NCBI GenBank assembly: GCA_020435025.1
Contig: JAGRAG010000139.1
Span: 1 to 12,595, forward strand
DNA: 12,595 bases
Reading direction: 5' to 3'
DNA from: Bdellovibrionales bacterium
Lineage (GTDB): Bacteria > Bdellovibrionota > Bdellovibrionia > Bdellovibrionales > UBA1609
Below the pieces are notes generated by a model that was not told the origin of the DNA, did no database searches, and worked only from the letters and a program-made list of their open reading frames with translations. The translations under genes were made by a program, and so were the position numbers. Positions 1 through 6,583 of the stretch are shown piece after piece. Positions within the stretch are counted from its first letter, which is position 1; the number at the start of each line of letters is the position of its first letter.

Positions 1-66
1 GACAATTCTTACGTCCCCAGTACCAACAACAAATTGTCGCCAATTAATCACATCCAACATACATCG

Positions 67-78
67 TCAAGATCTTGA
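67..78. promoter_or_regulatory. 12-bp perfect palindrome upstream of dnaA
   Basis: TCAAGATCTTGA is its own reverse complement over all 12 bases. It lies about 90 bp before the dnaA start, and its right half overlaps a possible -35 hexamer (TTGAAT, 75-80), where an operator could act. No regulator family is recognised, so the operator role is inference only. A 12-bp palindrome can also occur by chance. Confidence 0.3.
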
Positions 79-112
79 ATCTTTTACCCCCACATGATAT
101 TGCCAACCCTAC

Positions 113-121
113 TTATCCACA
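113..121 (+). promoter_or_regulatory. DnaA box in the dnaA leader
   Basis: TTATCCACA is an exact match to the classical high-affinity DnaA box. It is the only strong box in the 166 bp before dnaA and lies about 45 bp ahead of the start codon, the usual place for a box through which DnaA represses its own gene. Autoregulation is inferred from the position. Confidence 0.7.
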
Positions 122-166
122 TCCAAAAGGGTACTTTTTAAGCAAAATTGTTAATACGGGGGCTAT

Positions 167-1594
167 ATGGTGCAAAACCATCAGATTTGGTCACAGATTA
201 AATCCACATTGAAGGCTAAAAATTCCTCAAACAAGCCCTTACAAATGTGGTTTGAACCGACCAAACTAGTAGATGTCGTAAATAGTGAGCATGGAACTTG
301 CTTTGAAATCGGTGTTCCTACAGAGCTTCATAAGTATTGGATATCACAAAACTTATTAGATTTAATTGCATCTGAAATTTCCGCAATCTATTCTTCTCCT
401 TTTCATATCAAATTGGTGGTGACTGAAAATGGAAGCAAACTAGAGGAGGTGGAGGAGGAGCCGGCGCAGTGCAGCTTTTCAACCGCTCCTAGCACGGACC
501 CCCTAGATCAGCATATGCCTCGGGTTAATATAGAGCCAAAACGACATGTTTCCACGGCTCAAAGAGAAATGGTCAATCCCGACTACACCTTTTCGACATT
601 CGTCGTTGGAAGAAACAACGAGTTTGCTCATGCAGCATCTTATAATATTGCAGAAAACCCCGGTTCCCAGAATTACAACCCATTATTCATTTGTGGCCCA
701 ACAGGGATGGGGAAAACACATTTACTAAATGCTGTTGGAAATCAGATACTTAGTTCAAGTCCAGAGCTTAGAATTTGTTATTGCTCTGCTGAAAAGTTCC
801 TTAACGAATGTATCTCTAGCATCCGTCGTAATGAAATGCATAAATTCCGTATGCGGTACCGAGAAAAGTGCGACATTTTATTGATGGACGATATCCAAGT
901 CCTAGGCCGTGGGGAGGCTGTGCAGGAAGAGTTTTTCCACACCCTTAATGATTTTTTTGACAAGGGGCAACAGGTTGTCGTTGCAAGTGACAGAATGCCT
1001 AAAGATATTAGGGGTTTAGAGGATAGAATTCGAACCCGATTGGAGTGGGGATTGATAGCTGATATTCAGATGCCAGATATTGAAACACGTGTCGCTATTT
1101 TAAAATATAAAGCGGAGCGCCGAAATATTATGATATCTCAAGAAGTTATCAGTTATATAGCTCGAATTTCAAAGAGATCTATTAGAGAGCTAGAAGGAAA
1201 TTTAAACAAAGTGAAAATGTTTTCCGAACTTCAAGGTCTTAAAATTGATCTAGAATTGGCGAAACGTGTTTTAGCTGTTCACGACGATACAACAACTATC
1301 ACGGTTGCTGATATTCAAAAACTTTGTGCTGACCATTTTAAAGTCCGTGTCACTGATTTGAAATCAAAGTCTCGGACTAAACCCCAAGTTGTTGCTCGGC
1401 AAGCTGCTATGTTTTTGATTAAAAAAAATCTTGGTAAATCCCTCGTAGAAATTGGATCTGCCTTTGGAGGTCGAGATCATACCACAGTTATAAATGCTTT
1501 GCGTCGAATTGAAGATCAACTCACTAAAAATTCTGATTTACGTAAAGATATCGATGATATACAAGCAAGAATCCACAACATCACAGGGGTGTGA
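167..1594 (+). CDS. dnaA: Chromosomal replication initiator protein DnaA
   Basis: Initiator ATPase that binds DnaA boxes at oriC, assembles into a filament, opens the duplex and helps load the helicase. The 475 residues show the usual four domains: an N-terminal interaction domain (about 1-85), a variable acidic linker (about 86-135), an AAA+ core (about 136-375) and a C-terminal DNA-binding domain. In the core are Walker A GPTGMGKT (177-184), Walker B LLMDDI (238-243), the RLEWGL segment (291-296) and the sensor II stretch RSIRELEGN (337-345). The C-terminal signature GGRDHTTV (434-441) makes specific base contacts in known DnaA proteins. Start ATG is preceded by a GGGGG run (158-162) four bases upstream, an acceptable ribosome site. 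The gene sits immediately left of the box-rich oriC, and its stop codon overlaps the first box there. Length and motifs are normal; no sign of damage or transfer. Confidence 0.98.
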   Translation: MVQNHQIWSQIKSTLKAKNSSNKPLQMWFEPTKLVDVVNSEHGTCFEIGVPTELHKYWISQNLLDLIASEISAIYSSPFHIKLVVTENGSKLEEVEEEPAQCSFSTAPSTDPLDQHMPRVNIEPKRHVSTAQREMVNPDYTFSTFVVGRNNEFAHAASYNIAENPGSQNYNPLFICGPTGMGKTHLLNAVGNQILSSSPELRICYCSAEKFLNECISSIRRNEMHKFRMRYREKCDILLMDDIQVLGRGEAVQEEFFHTLNDFFDKGQQVVVASDRMPKDIRGLEDRIRTRLEWGLIADIQMPDIETRVAILKYKAERRNIMISQEVISYIARISKRSIRELEGNLNKVKMFSELQGLKIDLELAKRVLAVHDDTTTITVADIQKLCADHFKVRVTDLKSKSRTKPQVVARQAAMFLIKKNLGKSLVEIGSAFGGRDHTTVINALRRIEDQLTKNSDLRKDIDDIQARIHNITGV

Positions 1595-1598
1595 ATAA
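1590..1598 (-). promoter_or_regulatory. DnaA box (TTATTCACA) overlapping the dnaA stop
   Basis: TGTGAATAA on the + strand is TTATTCACA on the - strand, fitting the general TTWTNCACA consensus. It does not fit the stricter NN(A/T)TCCACA form, so it may be a weaker site. It includes the dnaA stop codon (1592-1594). Confidence 0.55.
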
Positions 1599-1602
1599 CA
1601 AG

Positions 1603-1611
1603 TGTGGATAA
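1603..1611 (-). promoter_or_regulatory. DnaA box (perfect TTATCCACA)
   Basis: TGTGGATAA is the exact reverse complement of the classical box and the best match within oriC. It lies in tandem with the box at 1590-1598, 13 bp apart start to start and in the same orientation, a spacing that could favour cooperative binding. Confidence 0.8.
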
Positions 1612-1626
1612 ACCTGAGGATTTTGG

Positions 1627-1635
1627 TGTGGATTT
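1627..1635 (-). promoter_or_regulatory. Relaxed DnaA box (AAATCCACA)
   Basis: The - strand reads AAATCCACA, two mismatches from the classical box in the first two positions but a full match to NN(A/T)TCCACA. It is the third - strand box in a row. Confidence 0.5.
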
Positions 1636-1650
1636 AAAATTTTCTGGTTT

Positions 1651-1659
1651 TTTTCCACA
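1651..1659 (+). promoter_or_regulatory. DnaA box (TTTTCCACA)
   Basis: TTTTCCACA fits both TTWTNCACA and NN(A/T)TCCACA. It faces the opposite way to the three preceding boxes, so the cluster is convergent here, and points toward the AT-rich region and the triplet run. Confidence 0.65.
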
Positions 1660-1693
1660 AAAAAGAAGCGTAAAAGGATTTTTGATAAGAGGA

Positions 1694-1702
1694 TTTTCCA
1701 CA
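1694..1702 (+). promoter_or_regulatory. DnaA box (TTTTCCACA) beside the AT-rich stretch
   Basis: A second TTTTCCACA, identical to 1651-1659 and 43 bp from it, directly abuts the AT-rich segment 1704-1730. As the last strong box before the putative unwinding region, it may position DnaA toward it. Confidence 0.65.
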
Positions 1703-1710
1703 CTAAAAAT

Positions 1711-1739
1711 TTAATAAATTTAAGTATTTAGAGGATAAT
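1711..1739 (+). promoter_or_regulatory. Possible dnaN promoter inside oriC
   Basis: TTAATA (1711-1716) and GATAAT (1734-1739) are separated by 17 bp. The -10 differs from TATAAT in its first base only; the -35 is weak. Transcription from here would cross the triplet run and the A/T stretch before reaching dnaN, possibly coupling clamp expression to origin state. In such AT-rich DNA a chance match is quite possible. Confidence 0.3.
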
Positions 1740-1755
1740 AACGGAATCAACACGC

Positions 1756-1770
1756 CTACTACTACTACTG
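1756..1770. promoter_or_regulatory. Putative DnaA-trio element
   Basis: The + strand reads CTACTACTACTACTG: four CTA triplets and one CTG, i.e. 3'-GAT-5' repeats on the opposite strand. This is the form of the DnaA-trio, on which the DnaA filament engages single-stranded DNA in basal unwinding systems such as that of B. subtilis. It is preceded by a GC-rich patch (1753-1756) and a degenerate box GAATCAACA (1744-1752), and followed by 30 bases with a single G. Box, GC patch, trios and A/T stretch are in the expected order. Function is inferred from this order. Confidence 0.65.
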
Positions 1771-1800
1771 TTTTAAAAATATTTAATTAATAGAAATATA
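1771..1800. other. A/T stretch, probable duplex-unwinding element
   Basis: Only one base in 30 is G or C. The stretch lies directly after the CTA triplets and just before the dnaN ribosome site, where the first strand opening would be expected if the triplets act as DnaA-trios. The low-melting composition is seen directly; the unwinding role is inference. Confidence 0.5.
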
Positions 1801-1815
1801 AGGGGAAATAAGGGC

Positions 1816-2931
1816 ATGAAAGTACAGATCGAAAAAGAACACTTATTAGGGTTAATAGGACGATCACAAAACATTGTAGAAAAAAGAAATACAATGCCAG
1901 TTCTCATAAATGTTTTGTTAGATGTTGAAGATACCAACCTAAAGTTGTTCGCTACAAATTTGGAAGTCAGCTTAACTGACTATGCTCAAGCAAAAATATT
2001 TGAACCAGGAAAAGTAGCTGTTAATGCCAAAAATCTATTTGATATCGTTAAAGAACTTCAAGATGGTCCAATTACTTTAGAGAAACAGGAAAATAATTGG
2101 TTAAAGATTACTCAATTTAAATCTGTTTTTAATATTGTAGGGATTAGTCCAGATGAATACCCAATTTTTCCCACATATTCGACGAAAGAATTCATCTCGT
2201 TTGATGCTAAAGCCTTAACTGAGATGATAGAAAAAACTATTTATAGTGTTTCTAATGATGAAACTAGATACCACCTAAATGGTGTCTTTTTTGAAAATCT
2301 TAAATCGGGTTCGGACATTCATCATAGAATGGTTGCTACGGATGGACACCGATTGAGTTTAATAGATATTCCAGCAAATGGGGAAAACTCTGGGAATAAC
2401 GGTGGAGTCATAATTCCTCGAAAAGGTTTAGCTGAAATTCGAAAACTTTTAGACTCTGTAGAGGGTGAATTCAAAATGGCTATTGAAGGATCGCAATTGA
2501 TCGTCAAAAAAGGGTCCACAGTTTTAATGATTCGTCTTATAGAGGGTAAATATCCCAATTATAAACAACTTATTCCACAAAACTTGTCTAAAAAAGTAAA
2601 TGTCTCTAGAGAATCCCTACTTTCCAGTCTAAAGCGAGTCTCTCTACTTTCAAATCAAAAGTCTAAAGGTGTGACTCTCTGTCTTACCGAGGGAAAAATG
2701 AAGATCACTTCAAACAATCCTGAGCTAGGAGATGCTCAAGAAGAGATCGATGTGGATTACTCTGGGGAAGAGTTGAAAATCGGATTTAATGCTAAGTATA
2801 TTTTAGATGTTCTTGGTAGTTTTAGTGATGAAAGTGTAGATATAAATTTAAACGATCAGCTTTCTCCGGGAATCATTAGGCCGGCAGGCTCGGAAAATTA
2901 TACATGTGTTGTAATGCCCATGCGCATTTAG
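1816..2931 (+). CDS. dnaN: DNA polymerase III beta subunit (sliding clamp)
   Basis: Forms the ring-shaped dimer that holds replicative polymerase on DNA and docks repair and regulatory proteins. The 371-residue product matches the usual clamp length and divides into three similar clamp domains of about 120 residues (roughly 1-120, 125-245, 247-371). Recognisable family segments include the N-terminal RNTMPVL stretch (residues 25-31), the ATDGHRLSL stretch in the second domain and the closing YTCVVMPMRI, which belongs to the partner-binding groove region. ATG 1816 is preceded by AAGGGG (1800-1805), ten bases upstream, and follows oriC directly. recF begins 36 bp after the stop with no terminator between them, so the two are probably co-transcribed. 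Nothing unusual in the coding sequence. Confidence 0.98.
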   Translation: MKVQIEKEHLLGLIGRSQNIVEKRNTMPVLINVLLDVEDTNLKLFATNLEVSLTDYAQAKIFEPGKVAVNAKNLFDIVKELQDGPITLEKQENNWLKITQFKSVFNIVGISPDEYPIFPTYSTKEFISFDAKALTEMIEKTIYSVSNDETRYHLNGVFFENLKSGSDIHHRMVATDGHRLSLIDIPANGENSGNNGGVIIPRKGLAEIRKLLDSVEGEFKMAIEGSQLIVKKGSTVLMIRLIEGKYPNYKQLIPQNLSKKVNVSRESLLSSLKRVSLLSNQKSKGVTLCLTEGKMKITSNNPELGDAQEEIDVDYSGEELKIGFNAKYILDVLGSFSDESVDINLNDQLSPGIIRPAGSENYTCVVMPMRI

Positions 2932-2967
2932 CACAAAATTGTTATTTTCCTTATAAAAGTAATAAAA

Positions 2968-4131
2968 ATGTATTTTAAAAACATCCAGTTGCACGCTTAT
3001 CGAAACTACTCTTCGATGAAGTTAAATCTTCATCCTAAAGTTAATATTTTTTTAGGTAAAAATGGACAGGGAAAAACCAATTTACTAGAGGCCATTTACT
3101 TTTGTACAAAAGGTCAAAGTTTTAGACCAGGACATGGTCTTACATATATTCAAAAAAATGATCTTTTAGTAAAGCCTACTTCTGTCATTCACAGCCAGAT
3201 CTTTGCTCACAAGTTGGAGTTTGACGTTAAAGTGATGATCGAGGAGCATAAAAAACAATATTACGTAAATCAGAGAAAAGAAAACTCGACATTTCTTGCT
3301 AGAAAGTTTCCTTCGGTGTTGTTTAGTCCAGAAAGTTTAGCAGTTATCAAAGAAGGTCCAGAAGCACGCAGGCACTTGATCGATGAATTTTTAATGGGTA
3401 TCTCGGAAAATACGGCAAGAGCTCTTAGAGACTACAAGAGGTGTCTTAAAACTCGTAATAAGGTTCTTCGGGACTATAAGCACGAATTAAAAACACTCGT
3501 AGAAACAGAGCGCCTTTTAGAGAGTTTAGATCAGCTCTTTTTGCCTCTTTCGGCCTCAGTCAGTTTCGCAAGAATTAACGCGCTACGGTCATTATTACCG
3601 GGATTAAAATCATCTATGTCTTACATATCATGCCGTGAAAATGTGGATATATCTGTGGACTACGTGATTTCTTCATTGAGTAGTCTTCACTTAGAATATG
3701 ACCAAATTCTGCAAATCCTCACCAGGCGAAGAGATGAACTAAGAAGCGCAGAGTTATCATCGGGAACAACTCTCGTGGGCCCTCACAAACATGACATACA
3801 TTTTCTTTTTGAAGGCGAAGATTCCCGATTTTACTGTTCTCAAGGGCAGCAAAGAGCTATAATTTTATCTTTCAAAATGGCTCAAATAATGTATCATCGT
3901 GAGGTTTTAGAAGACGAACCTGTCCTTCTGCTAGATGATGTCTTGTCAGAGTTAGATGGAGAAAAAAGAGCAAGTTTAGTGAAATTTCTAAAGGAGATAC
4001 CGTCACAAATTATTGTGACGACGACTGACCTCTCTTTTCCGAATGACTTCGATAGAGCTATGTCAGTATTCGATATTAGAAATGGAACTGCAATTGAGAG
4101 AATAACGGGAAACGAGGTCTGCTTTGTCTGA
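2968..4131 (+). CDS. recF: DNA replication and repair protein RecF
   Basis: SMC/ABC-type ATPase that, with RecO and RecR, helps load RecA at single-strand gaps and supports restart of stalled forks. The 387-residue product has Walker A GKNGQGKT (30-37), the ABC-type signature around SQGQQRA (291-297) and Walker B VLLLDDVLSELD (319-330), with a coiled-coil-like charged middle. It is somewhat longer than the E. coli protein (357 residues). The start is fixed by the conserved opening MYFKNIQLHAYRNY, which aligns with known RecF N-termini. The leader has no clear Shine-Dalgarno site, so translation is probably weak. Its last eight bases overlap the start of gyrB, implying coupled translation. Confidence 0.96.
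   Translation: MYFKNIQLHAYRNYSSMKLNLHPKVNIFLGKNGQGKTNLLEAIYFCTKGQSFRPGHGLTYIQKNDLLVKPTSVIHSQIFAHKLEFDVKVMIEEHKKQYYVNQRKENSTFLARKFPSVLFSPESLAVIKEGPEARRHLIDEFLMGISENTARALRDYKRCLKTRNKVLRDYKHELKTLVETERLLESLDQLFLPLSASVSFARINALRSLLPGLKSSMSYISCRENVDISVDYVISSLSSLHLEYDQILQILTRRRDELRSAELSSGTTLVGPHKHDIHFLFEGEDSRFYCSQGQQRAIILSFKMAQIMYHREVLEDEPVLLLDDVLSELDGEKRASLVKFLKEIPSQIIVTTTDLSFPNDFDRAMSVFDIRNGTAIERITGNEVCFV
4114..4117 (+). promoter_or_regulatory. Ribosome site that fixes the gyrB TTG start
   Basis: GAGG lies six bases ahead of the TTG at 4124, inside the end of recF. This supports TTG as the initiation codon; the first in-frame ATG lies well inside the protein, near the conserved ATP-binding domain. 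Confidence 0.6.
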
Positions 4132-6565
4132 AAATTCAGTCGTTACAGAAACAGGAAATAAATCCTATGATGCTGGTTCTATTCAAGTCCTTGAAGGACT
4201 AGAGGCCGTAAGAAAACGACCCGGTATGTATATTGGGGACACGACATCGCGAGGTTACCATCATCTTGTTACGGAGATTGTTGATAATTCTATCGACGAA
4301 GCCTTAGCGGGGTTTTGTAAACACGTTAAAGTGACGATCCATGCTGATGGTTCCATTTCTAATGAAGATGATGGTCGTGGAATTCCTGTGGCAAAACATA
4401 AAAGTGGCAAGTCTGCTCTTGAAGTCGTAATGACAGTGCTACATGCTGGTGGGAAATTTGATAGTGAAACTTATAAAGTTTCTGGAGGGCTTCATGGTGT
4501 CGGAGCCTCCGTTGTAAATGCGCTTTCGTCTTATTGTTCCGTAGAGGTAAAAAAAGATGGAGCAATCTGGCGTCAAGAATACGAACAAGGGGTTCCTTTA
4601 GGAGAATTACAAAAAGTAGGTACGACGGACAAGTCGGGTACGAAGACTCGTTTTAAGCCTGATCCTGTTATTTTTAAAGAAGAAGGGTTGGAGTTTAAAT
4701 TTGATGTTTTAGCAAAGCGATTTAAAGAACTCGCATTTTTAAATGCTGGACTTCATATTACTTTAGAAGATGAACGGAATGGTCGTAAAGAGGCCTATCA
4801 ATACATGTCTGGTATTAAAGAGTTCGTTTCTCATCTGAACGAGTCAAAAAAGACTATAAACAATGAAGTTATTTATTTTAGTGGCAACAAAGACGACGTT
4901 GATGTGGAAGTCGCTCTTCAGTGGAATGATTCTTATTCAGAATCTATATACACCTATTGTAACAACATTAATACAATCGAAGGTGGAACTCACTTAGTAG
5001 GATTTAGAGGAGCATTAACTCGATCGGCGAATACATTTGCTCAGAATAAAAACCTTCTTAAAAATTTAAAGGCCAATTTAGAAGGCGATGATATCCGAGA
5101 AGGTTTAACAGCCGTTATCAGTGTTAAAGTTATTGAGCCTCAATTCGAAGGACAGACAAAAACGAAGTTGGGGAATAGTGAAGTTCGAGGCGTTGTTGAA
5201 AGCTTAGTGAATGATAAGCTTTCAGATTGGTTCGATAGAAATCCAACACATGGAAAAGCGATTATTGGAAAATGTGTCGATTCAGCTCGTGCTCGATTAG
5301 CAGCTCGTAAAGCTAGAGATCTCGCTCGTAGAAAAACTGCCTTAGATAGTGGTTCTCTCCCAGGAAAAATGGCTGACTGCCAAGAAAGAGATCCAGCTCT
5401 TTGTGAGCTTTATCTGGTAGAGGGAGATTCGGCAGGAGGATCTGCAAAGCAGGCTCGAGATCGTCGAACTCAAGCTGTGTTGCCTCTGCGTGGGAAGATT
5501 TTAAACGTTGAAAAAGCTCGTTTTGATAAAATGCTGTCAAATGAAGAAATCAAAATGATGATATCTGCGTTAGGAACAGGAATTGGTAAAGACAACATTC
5601 GACCAGAAAAAATTCGTTATCATAAAATAATTATTATGACAGATGCGGATGTAGATGGTTCTCACATTCGAACATTGCTATTGACGTTCTTCTACAGACA
5701 AATGCCAGCCATTTTAGAAAACGGATATGTGTATATCGCGCAACCTCCTCTCTATAGGGCTAAAAAAGGAAACCAAAAAGAAGTTTATTTGAAAGATGAA
5801 AGAGCTCTTACTGAATATCTTTTAAAAGAAAGTATTCAGAAATTAGAAATTAAAAATTTAACTTCTGGTACTACAGAGGAAGAGCTTCGACATTTTATTT
5901 TAGATATTGGCAGATTTGAAAATATCAAACGAATTATGAATGCTCGATTTGATAAAGAAGTGCTCTCTTTTTTAATTTCGTATGATAAAATCCTAAAAGA
6001 AATTCTTTCAAGCGAATCGAACATAAAAACTTTTTTCAATGATTTAGAAAAATATTTAGGTGAAAATCCTGAACTTGGAGTCAGTAAGGTTTCTTTAGAA
6101 GTCAATAAAGATACCGAGTACGATGAATATAATTTTAAAATTACTTCTACTCGATTTGGTCACAAAGTAGATTCTGTATTCACGCACTCTGAATATGATT
6201 CTTTAGACTGGAAAGAAATGCGCCAGATATGGAACCGCTTGGTGAAGGTTGTTTCATTACCAATTCAAGTGGGAGATGAAAAGGAACTCAAAGAATACCT
6301 AAACTATCATGATTTTTATGAAGCTTTTATGGAAGAGAGTAAAAAAGGATATTATATCCAGCGATATAAAGGACTAGGTGAGATGAATCCTGAACAGCTT
6401 TGGGAAACGACTCTTAATCCAGAAAATAGAAATTTATTGAGAGTGAGTATTGAAGATGTCATGTCAGCAGATGAAACTTTTAGTATTCTTATGGGTGATC
6501 AAGTGGAGCCTCGAAGAAAGTTTATCGAAGACAATGCCCTTCTCGTTGGCGAATTAGACGTATAA
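4124..6565 (+). CDS. gyrB: DNA gyrase subunit B
   Basis: ATPase subunit of gyrase; with GyrA it introduces negative supercoils. The 813-residue protein has a GHKL ATPase domain with EIVDNS (51-56; E51 is the likely general base and N55 binds Mg), DDGRGIP (82-88) and the GGLHGVGASVVNA lid segment (121-133). The TOPRIM domain shows EGDSAGGSA (433-441) and the metal-binding DADVDGSH (507-514). A long insertion (about 565-735) separates QPPLY (540-544) from QRYKGLGEMNPEQLW (746-760); this is the insertion found in Gram-negative GyrB. Initiation is at TTG, eight bases before the end of recF, so ribosomes finishing recF can reinitiate. gyrA starts 18 bp after the stop, giving a gyrB-gyrA pair that should be made together. 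All key residues are present. Confidence 0.98.
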   Translation: MSENSVVTETGNKSYDAGSIQVLEGLEAVRKRPGMYIGDTTSRGYHHLVTEIVDNSIDEALAGFCKHVKVTIHADGSISNEDDGRGIPVAKHKSGKSALEVVMTVLHAGGKFDSETYKVSGGLHGVGASVVNALSSYCSVEVKKDGAIWRQEYEQGVPLGELQKVGTTDKSGTKTRFKPDPVIFKEEGLEFKFDVLAKRFKELAFLNAGLHITLEDERNGRKEAYQYMSGIKEFVSHLNESKKTINNEVIYFSGNKDDVDVEVALQWNDSYSESIYTYCNNINTIEGGTHLVGFRGALTRSANTFAQNKNLLKNLKANLEGDDIREGLTAVISVKVIEPQFEGQTKTKLGNSEVRGVVESLVNDKLSDWFDRNPTHGKAIIGKCVDSARARLAARKARDLARRKTALDSGSLPGKMADCQERDPALCELYLVEGDSAGGSAKQARDRRTQAVLPLRGKILNVEKARFDKMLSNEEIKMMISALGTGIGKDNIRPEKIRYHKIIIMTDADVDGSHIRTLLLTFFYRQMPAILENGYVYIAQPPLYRAKKGNQKEVYLKDERALTEYLLKESIQKLEIKNLTSGTTEEELRHFILDIGRFENIKRIMNARFDKEVLSFLISYDKILKEILSSESNIKTFFNDLEKYLGENPELGVSKVSLEVNKDTEYDEYNFKITSTRFGHKVDSVFTHSEYDSLDWKEMRQIWNRLVKVVSLPIQVGDEKELKEYLNYHDFYEAFMEESKKGYYIQRYKGLGEMNPEQLWETTLNPENRNLLRVSIEDVMSADETFSILMGDQVEPRRKFIEDNALLVGELDV

Positions 6566-6583
6566 TCAAAGTTAGGTTGAAAT

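Larger units (their letters stand above)
1569..1815. other. oriC: Probable chromosomal replication origin (oriC)
   Basis: The end of dnaA and the 221-bp dnaA-dnaN gap hold a dense group of DnaA boxes: 1569-1577 (+, GAATCCACA), 1590-1598 (-), 1603-1611 (-), 1627-1635 (-), 1651-1659 (+) and 1694-1702 (+). They are followed by an AT-rich stretch (1704-1730), a CTA triplet run (1756-1770) and a near-pure A/T stretch (1771-1800, one G in 30). Box cluster, then triplet run, then easily melted DNA is the arrangement of known bacterial origins. Most boxes also fit NN(A/T)TCCACA, which I recall as the Bdellovibrio bacteriovorus consensus. The dnaA-dnaN gap is a common oriC site, including in that species. 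Strand asymmetry was not computed here. Confidence 0.88.

Noticed and set aside
1..38. Inverted repeat GACAATT (1-7) and AATTGTC (32-38) as a terminator or operator
   Set aside because: Seven-base arms with a 24-base gap and no T-run are weak, and the left context is outside the window.
200..208. AAATCCACA inside dnaA, with similar single sites at 933-941, 2571-2579, 2751-2759 and 3642-3650, as further DnaA boxes
   Set aside because: They match the relaxed seven-base pattern but are isolated within coding sequence, near the frequency expected by chance. Only the 1569-1702 group is clearly dense.
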